Source: Chroococcidiopsis thermalis PCC 7203 (GTDB lineage Bacteria > Cyanobacteriota > Cyanobacteriia > Cyanobacteriales > Chroococcidiopsidaceae). From it: a DNA stretch of 64,000 nt. The stretch is from contig NC_019695.1 of the NCBI RefSeq assembly GCF_000317125.1, positions 1,352,336 through 1,416,335 of the forward strand, written 5' to 3'. The position numbers and the translations under genes were made by a program. The notes beneath the pieces were generated by a model, which did no database searches, was not told the origin of the DNA, and saw nothing but the letters and a program-made list of their open reading frames with translations. Shown here one piece after another: positions 55,401 to 63,719 of this stretch (position 1 is its first letter; each line of letters starts with the position of its first letter).

Positions 55401-55985
55401 CTACCAATTTTTATGAGGATTTCTCAAACTATACTTCACCACCTCGCGCTCGATTTCTGGGTGAACGTACTTTAATTCAAACTTTAACCCTGCTTTTTCC
55501 ATCACCCGACTAGAAGCTCGATTTTCTGCCAATGCAGAAGATACGATGCACTGAGTCCCTAATTCGGCAAAGCTTTTTGTGACGAGGGCGCGAGAACCTT
55601 CAGTGGCATATCCTTTACCCCAAGAAACTCGACGCAAACGATAACCTAATTCGATTTCATCAGCATGGAAGAAATTTGAACTAACATTAAATTGACTATC
55701 TAATGCCGGTCGTAAATGAAACCAACCGATGAATTCTTGACTCGATTTTTCAATAGTTGCCCAAAATCCATAACCTGAATATTGTTGATAATATTGCATC
55801 CATTTGGGTAAAACATTATTTTGATAGTCTTCAGAACTTTTCTCTAGAGGTTTTCCTTCTTTAATCATCCCTAAATCTACATAACGGATAACTTCAATGT
55901 CACTATCTAAAGCTAATAAATGTTGAGCATCATCCGGCGTAAATTGACGGAGAACTAGTCTAGGAGTTTCCAAAAAAACTTTCAT
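55401..55985 (-). CDS. GNAT acetyltransferase, RimJ/RimL type
   Basis: A 194-residue acetyltransferase; ATG 55985 is preferred and ends 9 bp downstream of the SMP-30 gene stop. The start LETPRLVLRQFTPDDAQHLLALDSD is typical of RimJ/RimL-like enzymes. The acetyl-CoA region is ELGYRLRRVSWGKGYATEGSRALV, then VSSALAENRASSRVMEKAGLKFE. The acceptor could be an N-terminal amine, an antibiotic or a metabolite. The preceding gene on the same strand nearly overlaps it, so the two are probably cotranscribed. Confidence 0.88.
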   Translation of the reverse strand: MKVFLETPRLVLRQFTPDDAQHLLALDSDIEVIRYVDLGMIKEGKPLEKSSEDYQNNVLPKWMQYYQQYSGYGFWATIEKSSQEFIGWFHLRPALDSQFNVSSNFFHADEIELGYRLRRVSWGKGYATEGSRALVTKSFAELGTQCIVSSALAENRASSRVMEKAGLKFELKYVHPEIEREVVKYSLRNPHKNW

Positions 55986-55993
55986 CAGAAATT

Positions 55994-56872
55994 TCACCAT
56001 CGCTGCACTGCGCCTGCAACTAATAATTCTATTCTGTACAAGGCGTGTTCGCTCGTCATAAATAAAGTCTTACCGTCTTCCCCACCAAAGGCGAAATTAG
56101 AAATAGCGCTCGGGGTCAAAATTTTACCTAGTAGTAAACCTGTAGGAGAAAAAATGTGGACACCATCGCCGCAACCTACATAAATATTGCCATTAGTATC
56201 TACGTCAACCCCATCAGCTCCCCAATCATTATTATCAATTTGACAGAGTTTTTCTCCACTAGAAAGAGTTCCATCTGAGTTAACAGTAAATACCCAAATA
56301 TAGCGATCGCCTGCTGCTGAGTTACCTACATATAGCTTGGTTTCATCTGGAGAAAAAGCAATGCCATTCGGCATACTCAAATCTTGAATAACTACAGTTA
56401 ATTCTTGTGTTTTTGGAACGTAGCGAAATACGCCATTAAAATCTATCTCTTTAGTTCCATCACCCAAACCATAAGGTGGATCGGTAAACCAGATCGTCCC
56501 ATCCGATTTAATTTCCAAGTCATTCGGTGAATTGAACCGCTGACCTTGAAAGCGATCGCATAAAATTGTCCGGCGATCGTCTTGATCTGTAATACTTATT
56601 GCCCGCGTTTCGTGTTCGCAAGTATAAAGATTACCCACAGAATCAAGCACATTGCCATTTGGCTGATAACTGGGTTTGCGGTAAGTGTGCAATCCTTGAG
56701 TTTTACTCCAAGATTTATGTTCGTTTGCCCCAGTATCGCTAAAAATAAGTTGCTGATGCTGCTTGTCCCAAACTGGTCCTTCACCAAAAAGCATTCCATC
56801 AGCAAGTTGGATCAATTCGATATTGGCTGCTAATATGCCTGAAATTCCAGTATTTTGGTTATTAGCGCTCAT
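55994..56872 (-). CDS. SMP-30/gluconolactonase-like propeller enzyme
   Basis: A 292-residue six-bladed propeller of the SMP-30/luciferin-regenerating family, which hydrolyses sugar lactones with a divalent metal. Metal-site residues are the Glu in FGEGPVWDKQHQQLIFSD, the Asn/Asp in RFNSPNDLEIKSDGTIWFTDPPYG, and PNGIAFSPDETKLYVGNS with the Asn. No signal peptide is seen. It lies ahead of the RimJ/L-like gene on the minus strand with a short gap. Substrate is inferred only from family. Confidence 0.9.
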   Translation of the reverse strand: MSANNQNTGISGILAANIELIQLADGMLFGEGPVWDKQHQQLIFSDTGANEHKSWSKTQGLHTYRKPSYQPNGNVLDSVGNLYTCEHETRAISITDQDDRRTILCDRFQGQRFNSPNDLEIKSDGTIWFTDPPYGLGDGTKEIDFNGVFRYVPKTQELTVVIQDLSMPNGIAFSPDETKLYVGNSAAGDRYIWVFTVNSDGTLSSGEKLCQIDNNDWGADGVDVDTNGNIYVGCGDGVHIFSPTGLLLGKILTPSAISNFAFGGEDGKTLFMTSEHALYRIELLVAGAVQRW

Positions 56873-56874
56873 AT

Positions 56875-56988
56875 TAGAGAGTAGTGAGTAGTAAGTAGAG
56901 AGTAGTGACTAGTGGCTAGACATAAAACTCCACCTACTTATCAACTACCATCTACCAACTACCAATTACCAATTACCATCTACCAATC
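56875..56988. repeat. AGTAGTGA and CCAATTACC repeats
   Basis: GAGTAGTGA copies (56876-56910), then CTACCA/CCAATTA copies (56945-56985). They separate two minus-strand genes. Confidence 0.82.
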
Positions 56989-58035
56989 TTAATCTTGCAT
57001 TGCTAGCACCCCCGTTGGTAATGATGGCTTGAGTAATCCATTGAGTAAAGACGCTGGGCGATCGCCATAGGGCCAAGCAAAGGCATGGCGGAAGGCTGCA
57101 TCTTGACAAGCTTGCAATTCGTCAAAGTCAATAATATCTAGCGTCAGCAGATTTTCATACTCAAATGGCAACCGGACGTTGTGCAATCCGGCGTTATCCG
57201 TGCAAATGGCAATATCTACCCCAGCATCCAAACAACGATCGAATACCAACTTCAACTGGCGCATGTCCTGTAGGGTTCCCGTCTTTAAATAAGTTGTGGG
57301 ACAAACCTCTAAACATTGCTGCCTGCTGGCTAAATCTGGTAATAGTTCGGGATGCAGCAGGGGAATTTGGATACCGTGACCGATCCGCATCAGATAGGGC
57401 AACAGTTCGGGATAACAACCTGCGGGAGTTTCATATAAGTGTCCCGTGGTATTTAAACCAAGCGATCGCGCGTAGGCATACAATTGCACGAACTCTTCGA
57501 GGCGTTCTGCATAATGTCCATCGCCACCAGCGACATCCACAGCACAGACATATTCTCGTTTTTGGGCAGCCAAGTCCACAATTGCCCGATTTACCTCATA
57601 GGGTAGCCGCGAATGCATACACAAAATTTGGCTAGTGACAATCGGATATTCGGAAAGTTGGCTTGCTTTGCCTACCACGTCAACAATCTCCGCCATCTGT
57701 TCGATCCGTTGGGATTGAGTTAAATGCTCTGACGTGCGTAAATATGGCGTGTAGCGAATTTCTAAGTACGCCAAATTTTCAAAAATATACGCCCCACGAA
57801 TCAAGCGATAGACAAAGTAAGGCAAAGTCTCAATTGTTTGCACGCTCTCAACTAAAGTGTGCAATTCTAAATACTCGTCCAACGTATTGCGGGGACGGGT
57901 GTAGAAATCTTCAAACGCAGCATAGTCAGCAAACCGCTCGATTTTGTCGTCAGCGTGACGCTGGAAGTAGCGCCAGAGTACGCGAGGTACGACCGAACCC
58001 CCCAAGTGGCGGTGCAATTCAGCGTATAGAGCCAC
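56989..58035 (-). CDS. adenosine deaminase-like enzyme with altered active-site Asp
   Basis: A 348-residue amidohydrolase; I choose GTG 58035 with a GAGAGG site, giving the start ALYAELHRHLGGS. The zinc ligands HxH are in LHRHLGG, a third His in TTGHLYE, and the motif RIGHG. In canonical adenosine deaminase the last motif is SxDDP; here it is CTDNAGL, so the second Asp is Asn. The retained HLYE matches HAGE in position. The enzyme is probably a divergent amidohydrolase or an adenosine deaminase-like protein with a different purine or pterin substrate. Single gene. Confidence 0.85.
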   Translation of the reverse strand: MALYAELHRHLGGSVVPRVLWRYFQRHADDKIERFADYAAFEDFYTRPRNTLDEYLELHTLVESVQTIETLPYFVYRLIRGAYIFENLAYLEIRYTPYLRTSEHLTQSQRIEQMAEIVDVVGKASQLSEYPIVTSQILCMHSRLPYEVNRAIVDLAAQKREYVCAVDVAGGDGHYAERLEEFVQLYAYARSLGLNTTGHLYETPAGCYPELLPYLMRIGHGIQIPLLHPELLPDLASRQQCLEVCPTTYLKTGTLQDMRQLKLVFDRCLDAGVDIAICTDNAGLHNVRLPFEYENLLTLDIIDFDELQACQDAAFRHAFAWPYGDRPASLLNGLLKPSLPTGVLAMQD

Positions 58036-58129
58036 AATACCTCTCTTAATTATTCTTAACAATATCTATGGTTATTATCAAAGATAGCAATTTTGTCCAG
58101 CAGTCGGAAGTTTGCTGGAATACTAGGAA

Positions 58130-58200
58130 GAAGTCGTAAGTCGCAATTACTAGCCACTGGTTCCACTAGCCACTAACCACTAGCCACTGATAGTTGACTG
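58130..58200. repeat. CCACTAG-type heptamer array
   Basis: CTAGCCA/CCACTAG copies at 58150-58187. The array separates the deaminase and response-regulator genes. Confidence 0.85.
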
Positions 58201-58208
58201 TGCAGGGT

Positions 58209-58637
58209 TTACGGCAGCCTCACGATGGTGAACCAAAAGTTTTCAATCGATTGCACGATTTTGACAAAGCGGTCAAAGTCAACTGGTTTGATAATGTAAC
58301 AATTGGCGTTGAGATTGTAGGCGTTGAGTATATCTGTCTCAGCTTGAGAAGCTGTCAGTACGATAACAGGAATGCGCTTGAGGTTGGGGTCTGCTTTAAT
58401 CTCTGCTAGCACTTCTCGCCCATCCTTTTTAGGCAGATTGAGATCGAGCAAGATTATATCTGGATGTTTTGTGTTAGCATACTTTCCCTCTTTTCGCAAC
58501 AATGCTAACGCTTCTACACCGTCCTCAACTACGTGCAAGTTTACAGACATTTTGCTTTCTTCTAAAGCCAATTTAGTTAACTGCACGTCGCCAGAGTCAT
58601 CTTCTACCAACAAAATCTCAATTGGTATAAATAGCAC
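58209..58637 (-). CDS. CheY-like response regulator (Rcp1 type)
   Basis: A 142-residue receiver-only response regulator read from GTG 58637. The receiver shows EILLVEDDSGDVQLTKLALEE (acidic Asp pair), phospho-acceptor Asp in DIILLDLNLPKKDG, the Thr in VIVLTASQAE and Lys in YIIKPVDFDRFVK. The Gly-Asp-Val and IIKPVDF forms are typical of cyanobacterial Rcp1-like regulators. It sits downstream of the sensor kinase with an 82-bp gap that holds a family B palindrome. The two probably make a two-component pair. It has no output domain. Confidence 0.93.
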   Translation of the reverse strand: MLFIPIEILLVEDDSGDVQLTKLALEESKMSVNLHVVEDGVEALALLRKEGKYANTKHPDIILLDLNLPKKDGREVLAEIKADPNLKRIPVIVLTASQAETDILNAYNLNANCYIIKPVDFDRFVKIVQSIENFWFTIVRLP

Positions 58638-58680
58638 AGTAGAATTTACCAGAATTCACAAATTAATAACCGATAACTTT

Positions 58681-58708
58681 GTAGAGACGTTACATGTAAC
58701 GTCTCTAC
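58681..58708. repeat. perfect 28-bp palindrome, family B, between kinase and regulator
   Basis: Half-site GTAGAGACGTTACA and its exact complement. It lies in the gap between the kinase and receiver genes, so it may attenuate or cap the kinase transcript. Its outer arms differ only slightly from the other family members. Confidence 0.95.
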
Positions 58709-58719
58709 AAAGTTATCGG

Positions 58720-60840
58720 TCAAAGACAAGTCACGCCACTACCGTTAATGTTTTCCTCAACTTTTATACTTTTGACGGAGCTAATGGAGTCTAGTCTTTT
58801 GGATTCTTCTATGATTCTCTCTCTCAAGTCATCCTCTAGTAAAGCTCTCTGTTCGTTTAAATCAAAATTGCTGTCGCTGGTGGAGTGCGATCGCTCTGAT
58901 AGCTGCGTCTCCAAGCTGGGAGGAGACGGCAAAGGATCGACTAACGGTAAGCTGATTTCTACAGTAGTCCCTAGACCGATACCAGGACTACTGAGGGCAA
59001 TGCGACCCCCCATTAATTCAATTAAATTGCGGGAAATTGCCAATCCTAAGCCAGTCCCGCCTAGCTTGCGGGTAGTAGTACCATCTACCATGGCGAAGGG
59101 ACGAAAGAGCTTGTGTTGTTGAGCCGGATCGATTCCCAGTCCCGTATCCTCTACAGCCACAGTGACCCAAAATGTAGTACTGCCATCTTGTACGGGTTGG
59201 GCAGTAACTTCTATTTTGATACTGATGCTGCCGCGATCGGTGAACTTGACAGCATTACCTATAACATTGATCAGCACTTGCTTAAGTTTGGCAGCATCGG
59301 CATGAACTAGTAGCGGTTCTTGCCACTCTGTAGCGATCAATTGCAGCCCTTTTTGCTGAATTTGTACCTTTTGCAGGTCGATCGCTTCTCGTAATACTTG
59401 CCGTAAATCGAGCGCTTCCGTAACGACTGAGAGTTTACCAGCTTCAATTCTGGCAATATCGAGCAAGTCATTAATAATACCTAATAAGTGAATAGCTGCC
59501 TCATCAGCCCGTGCCAAAAACTCTAGTTCTTCGGTGCGATCGTCGCAGCAGCCGTCGCGGACGAGGCGAATACATCCGATGATGGCATTGAGAGGGGTGC
59601 GTAACTCGTGGGAGGTATTGGCTAAGAATTCACTTTTCATCTGGTTGGAAGTCTGGGCTTCTTGCCAAGCGGTTTCTAATTCTGCTGCCGAAGCATTTAG
59701 CCGTCCTAACATTTCTTCCAAGGCTTCTGCTAGCTGTTCTACCTCGCGGACTTTGAAATTGTGCGGGACTCTCTCGGCAGCGTGGTGGCTTTGGAGGTTG
59801 AGGGCGTAGTCCCGTAGTTTTTCTAAAGGTCTTGCTAAATCGCGAATGATATGCAGCGCGGCGATTAAGGTTGCTACTAACAAGCCAATGGTCAGTACGA
59901 CAAGGATAACTTTAATTTCTTGCAGTCCGTACAAGGCATGATCCAGACGGGTAACGGCTAAAATCAGCCAGTATCCGTTGGCTCGATCGATCGGACTGGG
60001 AATGACGTTATAGCCCGCTAGCAAATCGGGACCGTTGCGGTCGAACGACAAGTGGATAAAATCTTGGCGCGTGCGTCCGGCGATCGCATTTTTGAGCAGA
60101 TGTTGTAACTGTCCTGCATCTTGCTCTTGCGCGACGTTGCGTCCAATGCGGTTAGCCATTGGGTGAGCTAAGATCGTGCCGTTGCGATCGATTACGACGG
60201 TGGAGCCAGCCAGCAATCCTGGTCGATCTCGTTCTCTTTTGTGCAGTGCCGATAATACGTTGAGGCTGTAGGTCAATCGCCCGCTACTGTTGTACACGGG
60301 AGCCGATAAAACTAATTGTAGTTGTCCTAGAGAGCGTTGAGGATCTAGCGAGGCGGATAGCTGTAGCGATCGCCGCGCGTCAATTTCGACTAGTGGCTGA
60401 ACGCGAATCAAAGGCGAGATTTTTTGATTTTGCTGCTGTTCCCAAGCGGGATCTGCTTTAGCAGAAGCAATTCGAGTATTACCACAAGTACTGGCTACCA
60501 AATTACCCGTGCCGATCTCAGTCACCTGCAAGCACTGAGTATTTGGCAGCGTTGACGCTAACTGTTGAAGAAACTCCCGAGCCTGTGCAGGCGAACCTGT
60601 TCGGATGACGGTGGTTTGACTTGCCAGCAGCAGGTTTGATTTCAGTGCCGCGATCGCGTTGCTGATATTTTCTCCCTTGTTCACCGCACTTTCAGTTAAA
60701 TTCCAGCGCGCGGTTTCTAGCAAGCTAGAACGTGCTTTCCTGAAAGTCACCGCTTCCCCAATCAACAACACTGGTACGGTCAGCAGCAGTATTCTTGCAA
60801 GTAAGATACGGCGAAATGAGGATTGACTGGGCTTAGCCAT
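58720..60840 (-). CDS. membrane sensor histidine kinase (Cache-HAMP-HisKA-HATPase)
   Basis: A 706-residue kinase. The first TM is at about residues 12-30 (LLARILLLTVPVLLIGEAV). An extracytoplasmic Cache-type domain lies at about 35-300, with GSTVVIDRNGTILAHPMANRIG. A second TM follows (VILVVLTIGLLVATLIAALH), then a HAMP (LARPLEKLRDYA) and a coiled coil. The H-box is EFLANTSHELRTPLNAIIG, with the phospho-His. The N-box is QVLINVIGNAVKFTDRG, and the G-boxes VEDTGLGIDP and LGGTGLGLAISRNLIELMGG are intact. The last residues (DSISSVKSIKVEENINGSG) are non-conserved. It pairs with the receiver gene downstream; the external signal is unknown. Confidence 0.93.
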   Translation of the reverse strand: MAKPSQSSFRRILLARILLLTVPVLLIGEAVTFRKARSSLLETARWNLTESAVNKGENISNAIAALKSNLLLASQTTVIRTGSPAQAREFLQQLASTLPNTQCLQVTEIGTGNLVASTCGNTRIASAKADPAWEQQQNQKISPLIRVQPLVEIDARRSLQLSASLDPQRSLGQLQLVLSAPVYNSSGRLTYSLNVLSALHKRERDRPGLLAGSTVVIDRNGTILAHPMANRIGRNVAQEQDAGQLQHLLKNAIAGRTRQDFIHLSFDRNGPDLLAGYNVIPSPIDRANGYWLILAVTRLDHALYGLQEIKVILVVLTIGLLVATLIAALHIIRDLARPLEKLRDYALNLQSHHAAERVPHNFKVREVEQLAEALEEMLGRLNASAAELETAWQEAQTSNQMKSEFLANTSHELRTPLNAIIGCIRLVRDGCCDDRTEELEFLARADEAAIHLLGIINDLLDIARIEAGKLSVVTEALDLRQVLREAIDLQKVQIQQKGLQLIATEWQEPLLVHADAAKLKQVLINVIGNAVKFTDRGSISIKIEVTAQPVQDGSTTFWVTVAVEDTGLGIDPAQQHKLFRPFAMVDGTTTRKLGGTGLGLAISRNLIELMGGRIALSSPGIGLGTTVEISLPLVDPLPSPPSLETQLSERSHSTSDSNFDLNEQRALLEDDLRERIIEESKRLDSISSVKSIKVEENINGSGVTCL

Positions 60841-61267
60841 GGAAGCTCCCTCAAAATAGATGCAAGACCCTCTAGTAATAGCTTGCTAGCAAACAGATTA
60901 GTTTTAGCATTTAAATACCATTAAACGCGATCGCTGCCAAGCAAATTCTGTTAAAATCTTTGTCTGATTTAACAAATCATACAAAACAAAGTTCGCGATT
61001 TACGGATGCCAAGCTCAATTGCGTTCTTGATGTTTTCGACATTTTCACAGCATATCTAAAAGCTCTAGCTGCTACCATATATGTTGTATAAAAAGATTCG
61101 TTGGTTAATCATAAGAAATGTTTTATCTTTAAACATTAACTCAAAATTAATTAAAGTGTGACTTTTTACGCTAAAACTTCCGGCAGATTTTGCCAGCGCA
61201 GAGACAGTGTTTTCTACGACTGTATGGTTGCCAACATGCTCGATCGTTTAAAACTAGGTAGCAGCTC
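60841..61267. other. divergent AT-rich promoter region
   Basis: No gene is visible in these 427 bases between the sensor kinase and the RibD-like gene. The region is AT-rich with several TTGTTAA and TATAAA-like stretches but no repeat elements, which is unusual for this window. Confidence 0.5.
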
Positions 61268-62176
61268 GTGGATCGATCTCGAAGTCGTCCCCATACAACA
61301 GTTATCTTGGCAATGAGTGCCGATGGCAAGATTGCCGATGCGAGGCGATCGCCTGCTCGCTTTTCCTCCCAGCGCGATCGGTTCCATCTCGAACAACAAA
61401 TAGCTGCTGCCGATGCCACACTATTCGGGGCTGGTACGCTTCGCGCTTACGGCACAACCTTAAGCGTAACTAGTGCTAAATTACTGCATCAAAGACTACA
61501 AAATCATCAAAAATCACAACCAATTCAGATCCTGGCTTCTGCTAGTGCCAAGATCGATCCTCAGTGGCGATTTTTTCGCCAACCCGTACCTCGTTGGTTG
61601 CTCACATCTGCGGCTGGGGCAAAGTCTTGGCAGGGGCGATCGGAATTTGAGAAAGTGATTGTGGGGGAGCAGGGAGTCGGAGACAAAATTCAAAATTCAA
61701 AATTCAAAATTCAAAATTGGGACAAGGAAGACAAGGGAGACGAGGGGGACAAGAGAGACAAGGGAGACAAGGGAGACAAGGGAGACAAGGGAGACAGGGA
61801 GGATAAGAAGGCTGACGAGACTGAGGGAGCAACTACCAATTACCGATTCCCGACTCCCGATTCCCGACTCCCGATTCCCGACTCCCGACTCCCAACAATC
61901 AACTGGACATTTGCTTTAGAACAGTTATTCTCTTTGGGAATCAAACGCTTAGCCGTTCTCGGTGGGGGTGAGTTGGTGGCAGCGATGCTAGCAGTCGATT
62001 TAATCGATGAGATGTGGTTGACTGTCTGTCCTTTACTTTTGGGGGGGACAAACGCCCCTAGCCCAGTGGCAGGGATGGGTTTCCCAGAAAATTTAGCGCC
62101 GCGACTGGAACTATTATCAGCTCAAGTTGAAGCACAAGAAGTATTTCTCCACTATCGCCTGCAACGATCGCAATAG
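61268..62176 (+). CDS. RibD-C-like reductase with a large repeat insert
   Basis: A 302-residue protein read from GTG 61268. The first part TTVILAMSADGKIADARRSPARF and AAADATLFGAGTLRAYGTTL are RibD C-terminal/dihydrofolate-reductase-fold signatures, and the last part has LAVLGGGELVAAMLAVDLIDEMWLTVCPLLLGG. RibD reductase acts in riboflavin synthesis. Residues about 132-210 are entirely repeat translation: QNSKFKIQN, GDKGDKGDK and PDSRLPIPDSR; without them the length would fit the family. The insert lies between the substrate-binding part and FALEQLFSLGIKRLAVLGGG. Activity is uncertain, and the deaminase domain is absent. Confidence 0.88.
   Translation: MDRSRSRPHTTVILAMSADGKIADARRSPARFSSQRDRFHLEQQIAAADATLFGAGTLRAYGTTLSVTSAKLLHQRLQNHQKSQPIQILASASAKIDPQWRFFRQPVPRWLLTSAAGAKSWQGRSEFEKVIVGEQGVGDKIQNSKFKIQNWDKEDKGDEGDKRDKGDKGDKGDKGDREDKKADETEGATTNYRFPTPDSRLPIPDSRLPTINWTFALEQLFSLGIKRLAVLGGGELVAAMLAVDLIDEMWLTVCPLLLGGTNAPSPVAGMGFPENLAPRLELLSAQVEAQEVFLHYRLQRSQ
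61663..61897 (+). repeat. three stacked tandem-repeat arrays in the RibD-like gene
   Basis: AAAATTC heptamers (61684-61717), GGGAGACAA nonamers (61719-61800), and CCCGACT/CCCGATT heptamers (61847-61892). All read without stops. This is the longest repeat-derived coding segment in the window, about 78 residues. Confidence 0.95.
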
Positions 62177-62189
62177 TTAGATTAACTTA

Positions 62190-62414
62190 AGTAACAGTGG
62201 CTAGTTGTCAGTTATCAGTTATTAGTAAGAGCGTGAAGAGTGGTAGTTGGTAATTGGTTGTCATTCCCCCTTGTCTTCCTTGTCCCCCTTGTCCCCCTTG
62301 TCTTCCTTGTCCCCCTTGTCTTCCTTGTCCCCCTTGTCCCCCTTGTCTTCCTTGTCCCCCTTGTCCGCCTTGTCCCCCTTGTCTTCCTTGTCCCCCTTGT
62401 CCGCCTTGTCCCTC
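62190..62414. repeat. repeat tract upstream of the COG3146 gene
   Basis: GGTAATTGG copies near 62243, then sixteen or so CTTGTCCCC-type nonamers (CTTGTCCCC, CTTGTCTTC and CTTGTCCGC variants) from about 62268 to 62412. All three forward frames stay open through the nonamers, giving artefact ORFs that I do not accept. Confidence 0.93.
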
Positions 62415-62434
62415 TACTCCCTACTCCCTAAATA

Positions 62435-63628
62435 ATGGTGGAACAACTTAAACCGCAATATTCTGTTGCCTGGACGAACAAAATTGCTGAAATTCCTCAG
62501 TCGGCATGGGATGCTTTGGCATTACCTCTAGCAACTCCGTTTTTGGAGTGGGAGTGGTTGAATAATCTAGAAACTTCTGGTAGTGCTACGGCGAGGGCTG
62601 GATGGTTGCCGAATCACTTAACAATATGGCGCGATCGCACGCTGGTTGCAGCTGCCCCGATGTACCTGAAAGGTCACAGTCAAGGTGAGTTTGTCTTCGA
62701 CCACCAATGGGCAGATCTGGCACAGAGGATCGGTGTAGAGTACTATCCAAAACTCTTAGGCATGACACCTTTTACCCCTGCTGAAGGCTATCGGTTTTTG
62801 GTTGCGCCAGGGGAAGATGAGGATGAAATGACGGCGTTGATGGTGAGTGCAATCGACCATTTTTGCGATCGCCACAATATTTCTGGGTGTCATTTTCTCT
62901 ATGTCGATCCTGCATGGCGACCCACATTAGAACGACACGGATTTACAACGTGGTTGCACCACAGTTATGTCTGGCAAAATCTCGGTTTTGCCACTTTTGA
63001 CGATTATCTCGGAGTCTTCAACGCCAACCAACGCCGTAACATTAAGCGCGAACGCAAAGCCGTAGCAAATGCAGGCTTAGAGTTAGTGACTCATACGGGA
63101 GATGAGATCCATAAGTCTTTATTTCCGCAGATGTATCATTTTTATGCCGATACCTGTGATAAATTCGGCTGGTGGGGTAGCAAGTATTTGACCAAGAAGT
63201 TTTTCGAGCAGTTGCACGCCCATTATCGCCATCGCGTGTTGTTTGTGGCAGCTTACCATGCAGGAGATAAGGCAGGAGATAAGCGTCAACCGATGGGTAT
63301 GTCATTTTGTTTAACGAAGGGCGATCGCCTCTACGGTCGTTATTGGGGCAGTTTTCAAGAAATTGATTGCTTGCACTTCGAGGCTTGCTACTACAAGCCG
63401 ATTGAATGGGCGATCGCCAATGGTATTCAAACTTTCGATCCTGGCGCGGGGGGAAGGCATAAAAAGCGGCGCGGTTTCCCTGCTACTGTCAATCACAGCT
63501 TACATCGGTTTTATCATCGACGGTTGGCGCAAATTCTAACTTCCTACATTCGTGAGGTCAATGAGTTAGAACGGCAAGAAATCGAGGTAATTAATGCTGA
63601 ATTACCTTACAATCGGCGGGATACGTAG
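62435..63628 (+). CDS. COG3146 predicted N-acyltransferase
   Basis: A 397-residue protein of the COG3146 family, related to FemAB/GNAT-type aminoacyl transferases. Features are the start IPQSAWDALALPLATPFLEWEWLNNLETSGSA (early consensus of the family), FDDYLGVFNANQRRNIKRERKA near residue 190, CDKFGWWGSKYLTKKFFEQLH and FEACYYKPIEWAIANG followed by DPGAGGRHKKRRGF. These proteins are thought to modify peptidoglycan or other cell-wall intermediates, but that is not proven. Repeats reach up to 20 bp before the start. The gene is convergent with the glf fragment. Confidence 0.9.
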   Translation: MVEQLKPQYSVAWTNKIAEIPQSAWDALALPLATPFLEWEWLNNLETSGSATARAGWLPNHLTIWRDRTLVAAAPMYLKGHSQGEFVFDHQWADLAQRIGVEYYPKLLGMTPFTPAEGYRFLVAPGEDEDEMTALMVSAIDHFCDRHNISGCHFLYVDPAWRPTLERHGFTTWLHHSYVWQNLGFATFDDYLGVFNANQRRNIKRERKAVANAGLELVTHTGDEIHKSLFPQMYHFYADTCDKFGWWGSKYLTKKFFEQLHAHYRHRVLFVAAYHAGDKAGDKRQPMGMSFCLTKGDRLYGRYWGSFQEIDCLHFEACYYKPIEWAIANGIQTFDPGAGGRHKKRRGFPATVNHSLHRFYHRRLAQILTSYIREVNELERQEIEVINAELPYNRRDT

Positions 63629-63680
63629 CAAGCGGTTGATAGAACCAGATTTTCGTTCTCGTCTAGTCACGAATAAATTT

Positions 63681-63708
63681 GTAGAGACGTTACATATAAC
63701 GTCTCTAC
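63681..63708. repeat. 28-bp palindrome, family B
   Basis: GTAGAGACGTTACA with TATAACGTCTCTAC, one mismatch near the centre. It lies between the convergent COG3146 and glf genes. Confidence 0.93.
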
Positions 63709-63719
63709 ACTGACAACTG

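Noticed and set aside
60841-61267. Search for a non-coding RNA or riboswitch
   Set aside because: No conserved structure, terminator or known riboswitch motif could be recognised by eye.
62240-62451. Three overlapping plus-strand open frames rich in Leu/Val/Pro or Ser/Pro/Leu or Cys/Pro
   Set aside because: They are three readings of the same CTTGTCCCC nonamer array and have no real sequence complexity or conserved start.
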